Assembly: GCF_003752505.1 (NCBI RefSeq)
Contig: NZ_RKHO01000001.1
Coordinates: forward strand, 1,178,001 to 1,242,000
Source: Nocardioides aurantiacus
GTDB lineage: Bacteria; Actinomycetota; Actinomycetes; Propionibacteriales; Nocardioidaceae
Direction: 5' to 3'
DNA: 64,000 bases
The notes under the pieces are model-generated. The model was not told where the DNA came from. It did not search any database and saw nothing but the letters and a program-made list of their open reading frames with translations. This document shows positions 34,786 through 44,316 of the stretch, one piece after another (the stretch's first letter is position 1; each line of letters starts with the position of its first letter). The translations under genes were made by a program, and so were the position numbers.

Positions 34786-35976
34786 ATGAAACGAACGTTT
34801 CAGTCGGGGCCGACGAGCGTCGTCGCCGCCGGGACCGGGCTGGTCGCGATCACCTACGGCGTCGTCCGCTACGGCTTCGGGCTGCAGCTGCCCGTGCTCG
34901 CCCGGGAGTTCTCGCTCTCCTCCGGGGTGGCCGGGCTGGTGGCGGCGGGCAGCTTCGCGGCGTACTGCGTGGCCGCGCTCGCCGCCCAGCGGCTGATCGA
35001 CCACCGCGGTGCCCGGGTCGTGCTCCGGCTCGCCGCGTTCCTGGCGGCCGCGGGTGCGACGACCGTGGCGCTCGCGTCGACCACCCCCGTGCTCGCCGCC
35101 GGGGTGCTCGTGGCCGGGAGCGCGGCCGGGGCGACCTCGCCGGCGATGGTGGTCGCGGTCGCCTCGTCCGTACGCCGCCCGCTCGCCGCCCGCGCGCAGG
35201 CGGTCGTCAACGCCGGGACCGGCGTCGGCGTGGCCGTGACCGGGGTCGCCGTGCTGGCCGCGCCGCAGGCCTGGCGCCCGGTGTGGGCGGCGGCCGCCGT
35301 GGGCGCGCTGCTCGCCGCCCTGGTCGTCGACCGGCGCACGGCGTGGCCCGGGCCGGTCCCGCCTCCGCCCGACCACGCCCGCGGCGCGAGCCTGCGGCGG
35401 GCGTGCGCCGCCGCGGTGGTGGCCGGGCTCGGCAGCGCCGCCTTCTGGACCTTCGGCCGCGACCTCGTCACCACCACGGGCGGCCTCCCGGGGCGCACCA
35501 CGGCCGCGCTGTGGGTGCTGCTCGGCACCGCCGCCGTGCTCGGGGCGCTGAGCGGGGACGCGGTGCGCGTGCTCGGTCTGCGTCACGCCTGGACGCTGAC
35601 GGCGGGCCTCAGCGCGCTCGGCACGGCGCTGCTGGCGCTCGCACCGGACCAGGTGGCCGTGGTCGCGCTGGCCGCGGCGCTGTTCGGCGGCGCCTACACC
35701 GCGCTCAGCGGCGTCCTCATCGCGTGGGCGGGCGCCGTGCGGCCCGGCACGGCCGGCCAGGCGACGGCGACGCTGTTCGTGGCGCTGACCGGCGGTCAGG
35801 CGCTGGGCGCCGCGGCGACCGGCCTGCTGGCCGACCGTGCCGGCGCCCTGGCGGCGTTCTGGGTGTGCGCCGTCGTGCTGCTGGCGGCGGCCGGGATCCG
35901 GCCGGTGGGTCAGGCCAGTCCGAGCCGGTCCAGCACCCAGGCGAGCGTGAACGCCCGGCGGGCCCAGGCCTGGTAG
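34786..35976 (+). CDS. MFS transporter
   Basis: A 396-residue, Ala/Val/Leu-rich permease with about 12 transmembrane segments. The MFS loop 2-3 motif appears as AAQRLIDHRGARVVLRLA (~residue 65). The second half carries a related LADRAGALAAF. It is probably an efflux or uptake carrier controlled by the divergent TetR regulator. Two adjacent ATGs (34783, 34786) are possible; the second lies 7 nt after AACGAT, fitting a leaderless start. The 3' end overlaps the converging S9 peptidase gene by 67 bp. Confidence 0.87.
   Translation: MKRTFQSGPTSVVAAGTGLVAITYGVVRYGFGLQLPVLAREFSLSSGVAGLVAAGSFAAYCVAALAAQRLIDHRGARVVLRLAAFLAAAGATTVALASTTPVLAAGVLVAGSAAGATSPAMVVAVASSVRRPLAARAQAVVNAGTGVGVAVTGVAVLAAPQAWRPVWAAAAVGALLAALVVDRRTAWPGPVPPPPDHARGASLRRACAAAVVAGLGSAAFWTFGRDLVTTTGGLPGRTTAALWVLLGTAAVLGALSGDAVRVLGLRHAWTLTAGLSALGTALLALAPDQVAVVALAAALFGGAYTALSGVLIAWAGAVRPGTAGQATATLFVALTGGQALGAAATGLLADRAGALAAFWVCAVVLLAAAGIRPVGQASPSRSSTQASVNARRAQAW
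34787..34802. promoter_or_regulatory. TetR-type operator overlapping the MFS start codon
   Basis: Perfect inverted repeat TGAAACG-AA-CGTTTCA. It begins inside the ATG at 34786 of the MFS gene and lies 27 bp from the divergent tetR start. Binding here would block initiation of a leaderless MFS transcript. The regulator assignment is inferred from adjacency. Confidence 0.75.
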
Positions 35977-38030
35977 CGCCCCGACACCCCGCCGTGGCCG
36001 GCCGACATCTCGGTCTTGAGCAGCACGTCGGGCCGCCGGTCGGGCGCGGTCGAGCGCAGCCGGGCGACCCACTTGGCGGGCTCGACGTAGAGCACCCGGG
36101 TGTCGTTGAGCGAGGTCTCGGCCAGGATCGGCGGGTAGTCCTGCTCGGTCACGTTGTCGTAGGGCGCGTAGGAGGCGATGTAGTCGTAGACGTCCGCGTC
36201 GGCCTCGGGGTTGCCCCACTCGTCGTACTCCGTGACCGTGAGCGGCAGCGTGGCGTCGAGCATCGTGGTCAGGTTGTCCACGAACGGCACCCCGGCCACG
36301 ATCCCGTCGAACAGCGCCGGTGCCTCGTTGGCCACCACGCCCATCAGCAGCCCGCCGGCGCTCCCGCCCTCGGCGACCAGCCGGCTGGCCCAGCCCTCGG
36401 CCCGCAGGTGCTCGCCGCAGGCGACGAAGTCGGTGAAGGTGTTGCGCTTGCGGAGCAACTTGCCGTCGTCATACCAGCGCCGGCCGAGCTCGCCGCCGCC
36501 ACGGACGTGGGCGATCGCGAACGCCGCGCCCCGGTCGAGCAGGGAGAGCCGCGCCACCGAGAAGTAGGGGTCCATCGAGGCCTCGTAGGAGCCGTAGCCG
36601 TAGAGCAGGGTCGGCACCGGCCCGTGCGCCCGCGCGTCGCGACGCACGACCAGCGAGATCGGCACCTGCTCCCCGTCGGGGGCGGTGGCCCACAGCCGGT
36701 GCTCCTCGTAGGCGTCGGCGTCGAAGTCGCCCAGCACGGGCGTACGCCGCAGCAGCGTCAGCGACCGCGACGCGACGTCGAAGTCGTAGATCGACGCCGG
36801 CACCGCGAGCGAGGCGAAGCCCAGCCGCACCACCGGGGCGTCGAACTCGCGGTTGCCGCGCAGCCCCACGGTGTAGACCTCGCGGTCGAAGGGCACCAGG
36901 AAGTCCTCGGCGACGCCGCTGTCGTCGAGCGTCAGCACGCGCAGCCGGGACAGGCCGCCGCTGCGCTGGCTGATGACGAGGTGGCCGGCGAAGGCGTCGA
37001 CGTCCTCGATGCGGGTGGCCGGGTCGTGCGCGACCAGCGGCTGCCACGCCTGCACCGGCGTCGGGTCGACGGGCGAGGTCGCGACGGCGAAGTCGGGCCC
37101 GTCGGCGTTGTGGGTGATCACGAACCGGTCCTCGCCGCCGATGACGGCGTGCTCGAGGCTGTAGTCGAGGTCGTCGCGGCGGGGCAGGAAGACCCGCAGC
37201 CCGAGCTCGGGGCGGGTGACGTCGAGGACGGCGTACTCCGCCGTCGTCTTGGAGTGCGACACGACCATGACGAACCGCTCCGAGCGGGTGCGTCCCACCC
37301 CGACGGCGAAGCGCTGGTCGGTCTCGTGGTGGACCAGCTCGTCGGCGTCCTGCGCGGTGCCGAGCACGTGGCGCCACACCTTGTCGGCGCGCCAAGAGTC
37401 GTCGACGGTGACGTAGTAGAGCGCGTTCCCGGCGGGGTCCCAGGTGACGCTGCCGGCGGTGCCGACCAGCCGGTCGGGCAGCTCCGTCCCGGTGCGCAGG
37501 TCCTTGACCCGCACCTCGTAGCGCTCGTCGCCGACGACGTCGGTGGCCCACGCCAGCAGGTGCTCGTCGGGGCTGACGGTGGAGGCGCCGAGGGAGAAGA
37601 ACTCGTGCCCCTGGGCCAGGGCGTCGAGGTCGAGCAGCACCTGCTCGCCGGGCAGCGCGGGCCGGTCGGGCGCGGTGTCGGCCGGCACGGGCGGGGTCCA
37701 GTCGGCCTGGTCCGCGACGGGGACGCGGCAGGAGGCGCCGTACTCCCGGCCCTCGAAGGAGCGGCCGTAGTACCAGTGCGTGCCCCGGCGCACGGGCACC
37801 GAGAGGTCGGTCTCCTGGGTGCGGGAGCGGATCTCCTCGACCAGGCTGTCGCGGAGGCCCGCGAGGTGGGCGGTCGCCCGCTCGGTCCAGGCGTTCTCGG
37901 CCTCCAGCAGCCCCAGCACCTCGGGGTCGTCCTTGGCGCGCAGCCACTCGAGGTCGTCGTGGCGCTCGCGGCCGTGGATCACGCGGGTCGTGGGGCGGGC
38001 GGGGGCCAGCGGCGGCAGGGAGTCAGGCAC
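35910..38030 (-). CDS. ptrB: Oligopeptidase B-like S9 serine peptidase
   Basis: Cytoplasmic serine peptidase of 706 residues, cutting short peptides after basic residues in the known family. An N-terminal beta-propeller (about 70-400; GTHWYYGRSFEGREY near the start) precedes the alpha/beta-hydrolase domain with LLYGYGSYEASMDPYF, HVRGGGELGRRWYDDGK and the nucleophile elbow VAEGGSAGGLLMG. The acid and His come in the C-terminal region (DVLLKTEMSAGHGGVSG). The GTG lies 6 nt after TAGGCT, so it is probably leaderless. It converges on and overlaps the MFS gene. Confidence 0.92.
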   Translation of the reverse strand: MPDSLPPLAPARPTTRVIHGRERHDDLEWLRAKDDPEVLGLLEAENAWTERATAHLAGLRDSLVEEIRSRTQETDLSVPVRRGTHWYYGRSFEGREYGASCRVPVADQADWTPPVPADTAPDRPALPGEQVLLDLDALAQGHEFFSLGASTVSPDEHLLAWATDVVGDERYEVRVKDLRTGTELPDRLVGTAGSVTWDPAGNALYYVTVDDSWRADKVWRHVLGTAQDADELVHHETDQRFAVGVGRTRSERFVMVVSHSKTTAEYAVLDVTRPELGLRVFLPRRDDLDYSLEHAVIGGEDRFVITHNADGPDFAVATSPVDPTPVQAWQPLVAHDPATRIEDVDAFAGHLVISQRSGGLSRLRVLTLDDSGVAEDFLVPFDREVYTVGLRGNREFDAPVVRLGFASLAVPASIYDFDVASRSLTLLRRTPVLGDFDADAYEEHRLWATAPDGEQVPISLVVRRDARAHGPVPTLLYGYGSYEASMDPYFSVARLSLLDRGAAFAIAHVRGGGELGRRWYDDGKLLRKRNTFTDFVACGEHLRAEGWASRLVAEGGSAGGLLMGVVANEAPALFDGIVAGVPFVDNLTTMLDATLPLTVTEYDEWGNPEADADVYDYIASYAPYDNVTEQDYPPILAETSLNDTRVLYVEPAKWVARLRSTAPDRRPDVLLKTEMSAGHGGVSGRYQAWARRAFTLAWVLDRLGLA

Positions 38031-38050
38031 CCGACGAGCCTAGACAGGCC

Positions 38051-38635
38051 TCACCCGGCCACGAGCTGCCGGATGACCGCCGCCGGGTTGCCCACGGCCA
38101 GCACGCCGGCCGGCAGGTCGCGCGTGACGACCGAGCCGGCGCCCACGACGGTGCCGGCCCCGATGGTGACGCCGGGGAGCACCGTCACGCCGTCCCCGAG
38201 CCAGACGTCCGGCCCGATCGTGACCGGCCGGGCGACCCGCCAGCCGTCGCGGCGCTGGCCGGCGTCGAGGGGGAGGGTGACCGTGAGCAGCCGCACGTCG
38301 TGGCCGATCCGCACGTCGTCGCCCACCGTCACCGGCGCGGCGTCCTCGACCACCAGCCCACCCGCGACGACCACCCGGTCGCCGAGCCGGAGCTGCTCGC
38401 CGAGCCCGACGCGCAGCGGGCCGCGGACCTCCACGTCGGTGCCGACCTGGCCGAGCAGGTCCTCCAGCAGCGAGCGGCGGGTGTCGCGGGCGCTGGCCGG
38501 GGTCGCGGCGTACGTCGCCGCCAGGTCGGCCGCGCGGTCCGCGCGGGTGGTGAGGTCGCGGTCCACGGCGTACGGCTCACCGGCGAGCATGCGGTCGTGC
38601 ATCGTGCGCGGGGAGCCGAGGGTCTCTGCAGGCAT
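38051..38635 (-). CDS. Sugar O-acetyltransferase (maltose acetyltransferase type)
   Basis: Left-handed beta-helix acetyltransferase of 194 residues. The N-terminal Mac domain is TMHDRMLAGEPYAVDRDL. Hexapeptide repeats follow (VTVGDDVRIGHDVRL, PVTIGPDVWLGDGVTVLPGV, TIGAGTVVGAGSVVTRDL). The C terminus AVGNPAAVIR is the CoA-binding end of the maa/lacA/nodL group. The usual catalytic His of this group (in NxNH/HP) is not obvious; the nearest His is in RIGHDV. The acceptor sugar is unknown. It is divergent from the HAD gene, ~30 bases apart. Confidence 0.88.
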   Translation of the reverse strand: MPAETLGSPRTMHDRMLAGEPYAVDRDLTTRADRAADLAATYAATPASARDTRRSLLEDLLGQVGTDVEVRGPLRVGLGEQLRLGDRVVVAGGLVVEDAAPVTVGDDVRIGHDVRLLTVTLPLDAGQRRDGWRVARPVTIGPDVWLGDGVTVLPGVTIGAGTVVGAGSVVTRDLPAGVLAVGNPAAVIRQLVAG

Positions 38636-38666
38636 GGGGACACGCTAGGCGTGGAACGATGGGTCC

Positions 38667-39467
38667 ATGGACACCGTGCGGCCGATCGAGACCTGGCTCA
38701 CCGACATGGACGGCGTGCTCGTCCACGAGGAGGACGCGATCGTCGGCGCGAGCGACTTCGTCGAGGCGCTCAAGGCGTCGGGCAAGAAGTTCCTCGTGCT
38801 GACCAACAACTCCATCTTCACCCCGCGCGACCTGCGGGCCCGGCTGCTCGGCAGCGGCATCGACGTGCCCGAGGAGTCGATCTGGACCTCGGCGCTGGCC
38901 ACCGCCGACTTCCTGGCCGACCAGCGGCCCGAGGGCACGGCGTACGTCGTGGGGGAGGCGGGCATGACCAACGCGCTGCACGACATCGGCTACGTCATGA
39001 CCGAGCGCAGCCCCGACTACGTCGTGCTGGGCGAGACCCGCACCTACTCCTTCGAGGCGATCACCAAGGCGATCCGGCTGATCGAGTCCGGCGCCCGCTT
39101 CATCGCCACCAACCCCGACCCGAGCGGTCCCAGCCCCCAGGGCACGCTGCCGGCGACCGGTTCGGTGGCCGCCCTGATCACCCGCGCGACCGGCCGCGAG
39201 CCCTACTACATCGGCAAGCCGAACCCGCTGATGATGCGCAGCGCGCTCAACCGGCTCGAGGCCCACTCCGAGACCACGGTGATGGTCGGCGACCGGATGG
39301 ACACCGACATCATCAGCGGTCTCGAGGCGGGGATCCGCACCGTCCTGGTCACCACCGGCTCGACCCGACCCGACATGATCGACACCTTCCCCTACCGTCC
39401 GACCCGCGTCGTCGACTCCGTCGCCGACCTCGTCGAGCTCGCCTCCGCCCACGCCGGCGAGATGTAG
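38667..39467 (+). CDS. HAD-IIA family phosphatase (NagD-like)
   Basis: Phosphatase of 266 residues. Catalytic motif I is DMDGVLVHEEDAI, motif II LTNNS near residue 52, and the late motif MVGDRMDTDI near residue 209. ATNPDPSGPSPQGTLPATG and YYIGKPNPLMMRSAL are hallmarks of the NagD/PNP-phosphatase group. The likely role is dephosphorylation of nucleoside monophosphates or phosphoglycolate-like metabolites (house-cleaning). A possible -10 (AACGAT) lies 6 nt before the ATG. The gene stands alone between the acetyltransferase and the sensor kinase. Confidence 0.92.
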   Translation: MDTVRPIETWLTDMDGVLVHEEDAIVGASDFVEALKASGKKFLVLTNNSIFTPRDLRARLLGSGIDVPEESIWTSALATADFLADQRPEGTAYVVGEAGMTNALHDIGYVMTERSPDYVVLGETRTYSFEAITKAIRLIESGARFIATNPDPSGPSPQGTLPATGSVAALITRATGREPYYIGKPNPLMMRSALNRLEAHSETTVMVGDRMDTDIISGLEAGIRTVLVTTGSTRPDMIDTFPYRPTRVVDSVADLVELASAHAGEM

Positions 39468-39573
39468 CCCGCCCCCGAGCTGCCCGCGAGTTCGGCGAAG
39501 TGCGGGGTGGAGGGGGCCCAGGGGTCCTAGAGTCCGACGTCGTGACGACCCCCGCCGAACCCCGGTCCACCGG

Positions 39574-41709
39574 GTGACGGCCACCCTGCCCGCGCGAGCG
39601 CCGGCCCCGCCGGCACCCGCCACGAGCCAGGACGTCGGCGGGGGTGTCGGGCACGACGAGGTCGCCGTCGGGGAGGGTGCGATGCGGGCAGGGAGCGGAC
39701 GGGTGGTCGCCACCCTCGTGGTCGGGACCGTGGCGTTCCTGCTCATGGGCCTCGTCGGTCGGGCCGCGACCTTCCCCGGGGCGACGCTGAGCCTGGTGTG
39801 GCCGGCCGCCGGCGGGGCGGTCCTGGTGCTCGCACTGGTGCCGCGGCGCTGGTGGCCCGCGGCGGGGGCGCTCCTGGCCGCCGCGACCTTCGGCGTCAAC
39901 GTCCTCACCGGCGTCGACGCGCTGCGCTCGCTGGTCTTCGTGGTCCCCAACGTGGTGCAGGCGTTCGTCGGCGCCGTGCTGCTGCGCTGGTCGGCGCCGA
40001 CGCTGCTCGTCGGCGGGGGCCGGCAGCCGATGGTGCACCTGCGCGACTTCCTCGCCCTGGCCGGTGCGTGCCTGCTGTCCTCGGTCGCCGCGGTGCTCGC
40101 CGGGACGGTCGGCCTGCTGGCGCTGGGGGTCCCTTGGGAGGCGCTCGACGCGCTGCTGTGGTGGGGCCGCAACAGCGCCGGCGCCCTGGTCGTGGTCACG
40201 CTGGCCGCCCTGCTCGTGCCGGCGTGGCTGGTCGGCCGGCCCGGGGTCCGCGTCGAGCGCGACGAGCCCCCGACCCGTCCGGTGGAGCTGCTGGCCCTGG
40301 TGCTGGTCTCCGCGGGCCTCTACCTCGCGGTGTTCGGCTGGTGGTCCGGCCTGCCGCTCGCGTTCCCGCTGCTGGTGCCGACCGTCTGGGCCGGGACGCG
40401 CTTCAGCCCGCGCGTGGTGGCCCTGCACTCGCTCGCGCTGAGCGTCGTGGTCGCGGCCTGCACGCTGGCCGACGTCGGGCCCTTCGCCCAGGCCGACACC
40501 CGGGCGGTGCAGGCGCTGGTCTCGCAGGTGTTCATCGGGCTGCTGTTCGGGCTCGGTGTGCTGCTGGCGCTCGGCGCGACGGAGCGGCGGGCGCTGCACC
40601 GCGGCCTGGCGGCGGCGCGTGACGCCGCGGCCAACCAGGCCGCGCTGCTGAGCACCGTCATCGACTCGATGCACGAGGGGCTGACGGTGGTCGACGAGCA
40701 GGGGACGGTGCTGCTGCAGAACCCCGCGGGCGAGGAGCTGCTGCACCACAGCGTGGGCCCGCGCGAGCGCCTGGCCGAGTCCCCGGCGCGGCTCCGGACC
40801 GCCGACGGCCAGCCACTGCCGCCGTCCGAACTGCCCTTCGTGCGGGCGCTGCGCGGCGAGGAGGTGCAGGCCGACGAGGTCCACCTCTCGGTGCCCGAGC
40901 GCGGCCCCGACCGGGTGCTCTCGGTGAGCGCCAGGCGGCTGCCGTTCGTGACCGACGACGGTCTGCCGCAGGCCGTGGTGATCTACCACGACGTCACCGC
41001 GCAGCGGGCCCAGCGGCACGCGCTGGAGTCCTTCGCCCGGGTGCTGGCCCACGACCTCAAGGGTCCGCTGAGCGTCGTCGAGGGCTGGACGGAGCTCCTC
41101 GTCCACCAGGCCGAGGAGGTGCCCAGCGTGCCGTCGGGGGACGTGCTCGCGACCCTCGACCGGGTCACCGGCGCGGCCGCCGGCATGCGCCGCCTGATCC
41201 GTGACCTCCTCGAGTCCTCGACCGCCCGCGACCAGCAGCTGCGTCTCGCCGACGTCGACCTGCACGCCCTCGCCGCGTCCGTGGTCGCCGTCCACCTCGA
41301 CCGCGCCCGCGGGGCCGAGGCGTCGGTCGAGGTGGGGGAGCTGCCCCCGGTGCACGCCGACGAGGCGCTGGTGCGGCAGCTGCTGGACAACCTCGTGGGC
41401 AACGCCGTGAAGTACGTCGTCCCGGGCACGCGCGCCGAGGTCGAGGTCCGGGGCCGGCGCCTGGCCGACCTCGTCGAGGTGACCGTGGCCGACCGCGGCA
41501 TCGGCATCCCCGCGGCCGATCGGGAGGCGGTGTTCACCACGTTCCACCGGGCGGGCGGGTCCAGCGGCTTCGAGGGACACGGGATCGGGCTCTCGGTGTG
41601 CCAGACCATCGTCGAGCGGCACGGCGGCACCATCGTGGCGCGCGACCGGGACGACGGCCCGGGCACCGCGTTCGTGCTGACGCTGCCGGCCGCACGCCGC
41701 GCGGGCTGA
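39574..41709 (+). CDS. MASE1-PAS hybrid-free sensor histidine kinase
   Basis: A 711-residue membrane sensor kinase. An N-terminal MASE1-like domain has about eight hydrophobic helices (residues 45-340). A PAS domain follows (~355-480; LSTVIDSMHEGLTVVDEQGTVLLQNPAG region), then HisKA with phospho-acceptor His in FARVLAHDLKGPLSVVEG (~490). The ATPase domain has LLDNLVGNAVKYV (N box), ADRGIGIP (G1) and GHGIGLSV (G2). No response regulator is adjacent, so it is an orphan kinase. The GTG at 39574 has a poor ribosome site, and an internal ATG at 39682 (MRAGSGRVV) is a good alternative start. Confidence 0.88.
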   Translation: MTATLPARAPAPPAPATSQDVGGGVGHDEVAVGEGAMRAGSGRVVATLVVGTVAFLLMGLVGRAATFPGATLSLVWPAAGGAVLVLALVPRRWWPAAGALLAAATFGVNVLTGVDALRSLVFVVPNVVQAFVGAVLLRWSAPTLLVGGGRQPMVHLRDFLALAGACLLSSVAAVLAGTVGLLALGVPWEALDALLWWGRNSAGALVVVTLAALLVPAWLVGRPGVRVERDEPPTRPVELLALVLVSAGLYLAVFGWWSGLPLAFPLLVPTVWAGTRFSPRVVALHSLALSVVVAACTLADVGPFAQADTRAVQALVSQVFIGLLFGLGVLLALGATERRALHRGLAAARDAAANQAALLSTVIDSMHEGLTVVDEQGTVLLQNPAGEELLHHSVGPRERLAESPARLRTADGQPLPPSELPFVRALRGEEVQADEVHLSVPERGPDRVLSVSARRLPFVTDDGLPQAVVIYHDVTAQRAQRHALESFARVLAHDLKGPLSVVEGWTELLVHQAEEVPSVPSGDVLATLDRVTGAAAGMRRLIRDLLESSTARDQQLRLADVDLHALAASVVAVHLDRARGAEASVEVGELPPVHADEALVRQLLDNLVGNAVKYVVPGTRAEVEVRGRRLADLVEVTVADRGIGIPAADREAVFTTFHRAGGSSGFEGHGIGLSVCQTIVERHGGTIVARDRDDGPGTAFVLTLPAARRAG

Positions 41710-41739
41710 GCCTCGGGCGGGTCCTGCGCCGGTCGGGCC

Positions 41740-42786
41740 CTAGCGTCCCTCGGCGTGGGCCGCGTCGCGGATCTCGCCGACCAGCTCCTCGATGACGTCC
41801 TCGAGGGTGGCCACGCCCACGACCTCGCCCTGCGGGTCGACCACGCGGGCCATGTGGGCGCCGCGGGCCTGGATGGTCTGCAGCGCGCCCACCAGGGTGT
41901 CCTCGGTGCGGACGGTCGCGAAGGGGCGGATCCACTTGTCCTCGACGATCCGGGCCCGGCCCTGCGGGTCGGACTGGAGCACGTCCTTGATGTGCAGGTA
42001 GCCGACGAGCGCGCCGTCGTCGGCGGCCACCGGGAAGCGGGAGAAGCCCGTGCGGGCGCACACCACCTCCACGTCGGAGGCGCGGGCGCCGCGGCGTACG
42101 GTCTCCAGGTCCGCGAGGGGCAGCAGCACGTCGGCGACGGTGCGCGAGGTGAAGCCCAGGGCTCCGGAGAGGCGCTCGTACTCCCGCTCCTCCAGCAGCC
42201 CCTCGGCCCGCGACTCGTCGACCATCGCCTCCACCTGCTCGCGGGTGAAGGACGAGCTGACCTCGTCGCGCGGCTCGATGCGCAGCAGCCGGATCAGGCC
42301 GTTGGCGATGGCGTTGAACAGCCACACCACGGGCCGCAGCACGGTGATGACGAGCATCATCGGCGGGCCGAACAGCAGCGCGGCCCGCTCGGGCCCGGCG
42401 AGCGCGAGGTTCTTGGGCACCATCTCGCCGAGCACGACGTGGAGGTAGACCACCACGACCAGGGCGATCACGAAGGCGACCGGGTGCACCCACGACTCGG
42501 GGACGCCGACGGCGTGCGCGAGCGGCTCGAGGAGGTGCGCCAGCGCCGGCTCGGCGACCGCGCCGAGGCCCAGCGAGCACACGGTGATGCCGAGCTGGGC
42601 GCCCGCCATGACCAGCGAGACCTTCTCCATCGCCTGGAGGGTCGAGCGCGCCATCCGCGAGCCCTGCTTGGCCCGTGGCTCGATCTGGGTACGCCGCGCG
42701 GAGACGAGCGCGAACTCCGCGCCGACGAAGAACGCGTTGGCGAGCAGCAGCGCGACGCCGAGCAGCAGGGCGGCCTGGGTGCTCAT
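41740..42786 (-). CDS. CNNM/CorC-family membrane protein (second of pair)
   Basis: 348 residues: DUF21 membrane domain (residues 1-185, containing FVGAEFALVSARRTQIEPRA and VLGEMVPKNLALAGPE), then a CBS pair (about 200-340, GFSRFPVAADDGALVGYLHIKD and GVATLEDVIEELVGEI). It lacks the C-terminal CorC_HlyC domain of its longer neighbour, so it is a shorter form. The ATG overlaps the stop of the upstream CNNM gene (ATGA on the minus strand). Tandem paired CNNM genes of this kind are common in actinobacteria, perhaps forming a heterodimeric ion exporter. Confidence 0.92.
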   Translation of the reverse strand: MSTQAALLLGVALLLANAFFVGAEFALVSARRTQIEPRAKQGSRMARSTLQAMEKVSLVMAGAQLGITVCSLGLGAVAEPALAHLLEPLAHAVGVPESWVHPVAFVIALVVVVYLHVVLGEMVPKNLALAGPERAALLFGPPMMLVITVLRPVVWLFNAIANGLIRLLRIEPRDEVSSSFTREQVEAMVDESRAEGLLEEREYERLSGALGFTSRTVADVLLPLADLETVRRGARASDVEVVCARTGFSRFPVAADDGALVGYLHIKDVLQSDPQGRARIVEDKWIRPFATVRTEDTLVGALQTIQARGAHMARVVDPQGEVVGVATLEDVIEELVGEIRDAAHAEGR

Positions 42787-44198
42787 CGGGCCACCTCCCC
42801 GTCGCTGCGGGAGGACCGGGTGGCCGGGGTGTCGACGGACGTCTGGTCGTCGTCGTCGGGCAGCAGCCGCCGGATCGAGATCCGGTCGACGCGCAGCCCG
42901 TCCATCCGCTCCACGCGCAGCACCACGTGCTCCTGCACCGGGGCCTCGTCGTCGTCCTCGGGCACCTCGACCGGCAGCGGCACCAGTGCCCGGTCGCCGC
43001 GCTCGGGGATGCGGCCCAGCTCGCGCACCAGGAGGCCCGCGATCGTGTCGTAGTCCTCGTCCTCGGGGAGCTCCAGGCCGGTGGCGGCGGCGACCTCGTC
43101 GGGCCGCAGCAGGCCGGAGACGATCCAGGACCCGTCGGGCCGCTGCCGCAGCCGGGAGCCGTAGCGGTCGTGCTCGTCGGCGATGTCGCCCACGATCTCC
43201 TCGACGACGTCCTCGAGCGTCACCACGCCCGCCGTCCCGCCGTACTCGTCGGAGACGATCGCCATCTGGAACCCCTCGCCGCGCAGCAGCGAGAGCAGCG
43301 GGTCGAGCCGCAGCGACTCGGGCACGACGGTGGCCTCCACCATCACCTCGCGGATCAGGGTGTCGCTGCGCTCCGAGCGCGGGACCGCCACGGCCTGCTT
43401 GACGTGGACCGAGCCGACCACGTTGTCCGAGGTGCCCTTGATGACGGGGAACTTCGAGAACCCCGTCGAGCTCGACAGGTCGATGATCTCGCTGACCGGG
43501 TCGGTGGCGTCGACGCAGGCCATCTGCACCCGCGGCGTCATGATCTCGCCGGCGGTGCGCGGGCCGAAGGCCACCGAGCGCTCCACCAGGTTGGCCGTCT
43601 CGCTGTCCAGGGTGCCCTCGGTGGCGCTGCGCTTGGTCAGCGACGCGAGCTCGTCGACGGAGCGCGCCGAGCGCAGCTCCTCCTGCGGCTCGGCACCCAG
43701 CGCGCGGACGATCGCGTTGGCCGAGCCGTTCAGCAGCCGGATCGGGCCACGCATCGCGGTGGTGAAGAACCGCATCGGGACCTGGGTGGCCTTGGCCGTG
43801 GCGAGCGGCAGGGCGATGGCGAGGTTCTTGGGCACCAGCTCGCCGAAGATCATCGTCAGGCCGGTGGCCAGCACGAGGCCCGCGGCCACCGCGATCGGCG
43901 TCACCGCCGACTCCGGGGTGCCGACCAGCTCCAGCGGTCCGCGGATCAGCTCCGAGATCGCCGGCTCGGCGAGGAAGCCGATCGCCAGGTTGGTCAGCGT
44001 GATGCCGACCTGGGCCCCTGAGAGCTGGGTCGAGAGCGACTTCAGCGCGACGCGGACACCCTCGGCGCCCTTGTCGCCCTCGGCGGCCGCCTTCTCCACG
44101 CTCGAGCGGTCGACGGTGACGAAGCTGAACTCGGCTGCCACGAAGACGCCGCAGGCCAGCACGAGGCCGGCCGAGACCGCCAGCAGGAGCCATTCCAT
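42783..44198 (-). CDS. CNNM/CorC-family membrane protein (first of pair)
   Basis: 471 residues with DUF21 (about 1-195; FVAAEFSFVTVDRSSVEKAA, GELVPKNLAIALPLA). The CBS pair (~215-340) contains IMTPRVQMACVDA, GFSKFPVIKGTSDNVVGSVHVKQ and SDEYGGTAGVVTLEDVVEEIVGDI. A CorC_HlyC transporter-associated domain follows, then a charged C-terminal tail. The ATG starts the two-gene minus-strand operon and is divergent from the PP2C phosphatase ~120 bases away. The known family role is Mg2+ or other divalent-cation export. Confidence 0.93.
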   Translation of the reverse strand: MEWLLLAVSAGLVLACGVFVAAEFSFVTVDRSSVEKAAAEGDKGAEGVRVALKSLSTQLSGAQVGITLTNLAIGFLAEPAISELIRGPLELVGTPESAVTPIAVAAGLVLATGLTMIFGELVPKNLAIALPLATAKATQVPMRFFTTAMRGPIRLLNGSANAIVRALGAEPQEELRSARSVDELASLTKRSATEGTLDSETANLVERSVAFGPRTAGEIMTPRVQMACVDATDPVSEIIDLSSSTGFSKFPVIKGTSDNVVGSVHVKQAVAVPRSERSDTLIREVMVEATVVPESLRLDPLLSLLRGEGFQMAIVSDEYGGTAGVVTLEDVVEEIVGDIADEHDRYGSRLRQRPDGSWIVSGLLRPDEVAAATGLELPEDEDYDTIAGLLVRELGRIPERGDRALVPLPVEVPEDDDEAPVQEHVVLRVERMDGLRVDRISIRRLLPDDDDQTSVDTPATRSSRSDGEVAR

Positions 44199-44316
44199 GC
44201 CCCTATTGTGGGGGGTCCCGACCGCGCCGGTGACCGCGCCCGTGCGTGCGGGTCACCCGCCGGAACACGTCGGTACCCCCGGGCGTTGACCAGGTGTCGG
44301 GGAGAGGTGGTCGACC

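Noticed and set aside
33213-38648. 1811-codon open frame on the plus strand
   Set aside because: It crosses SDR, TetR, MFS, S9 peptidase and acetyltransferase genes in the wrong frame or on the wrong strand, and has no domain.
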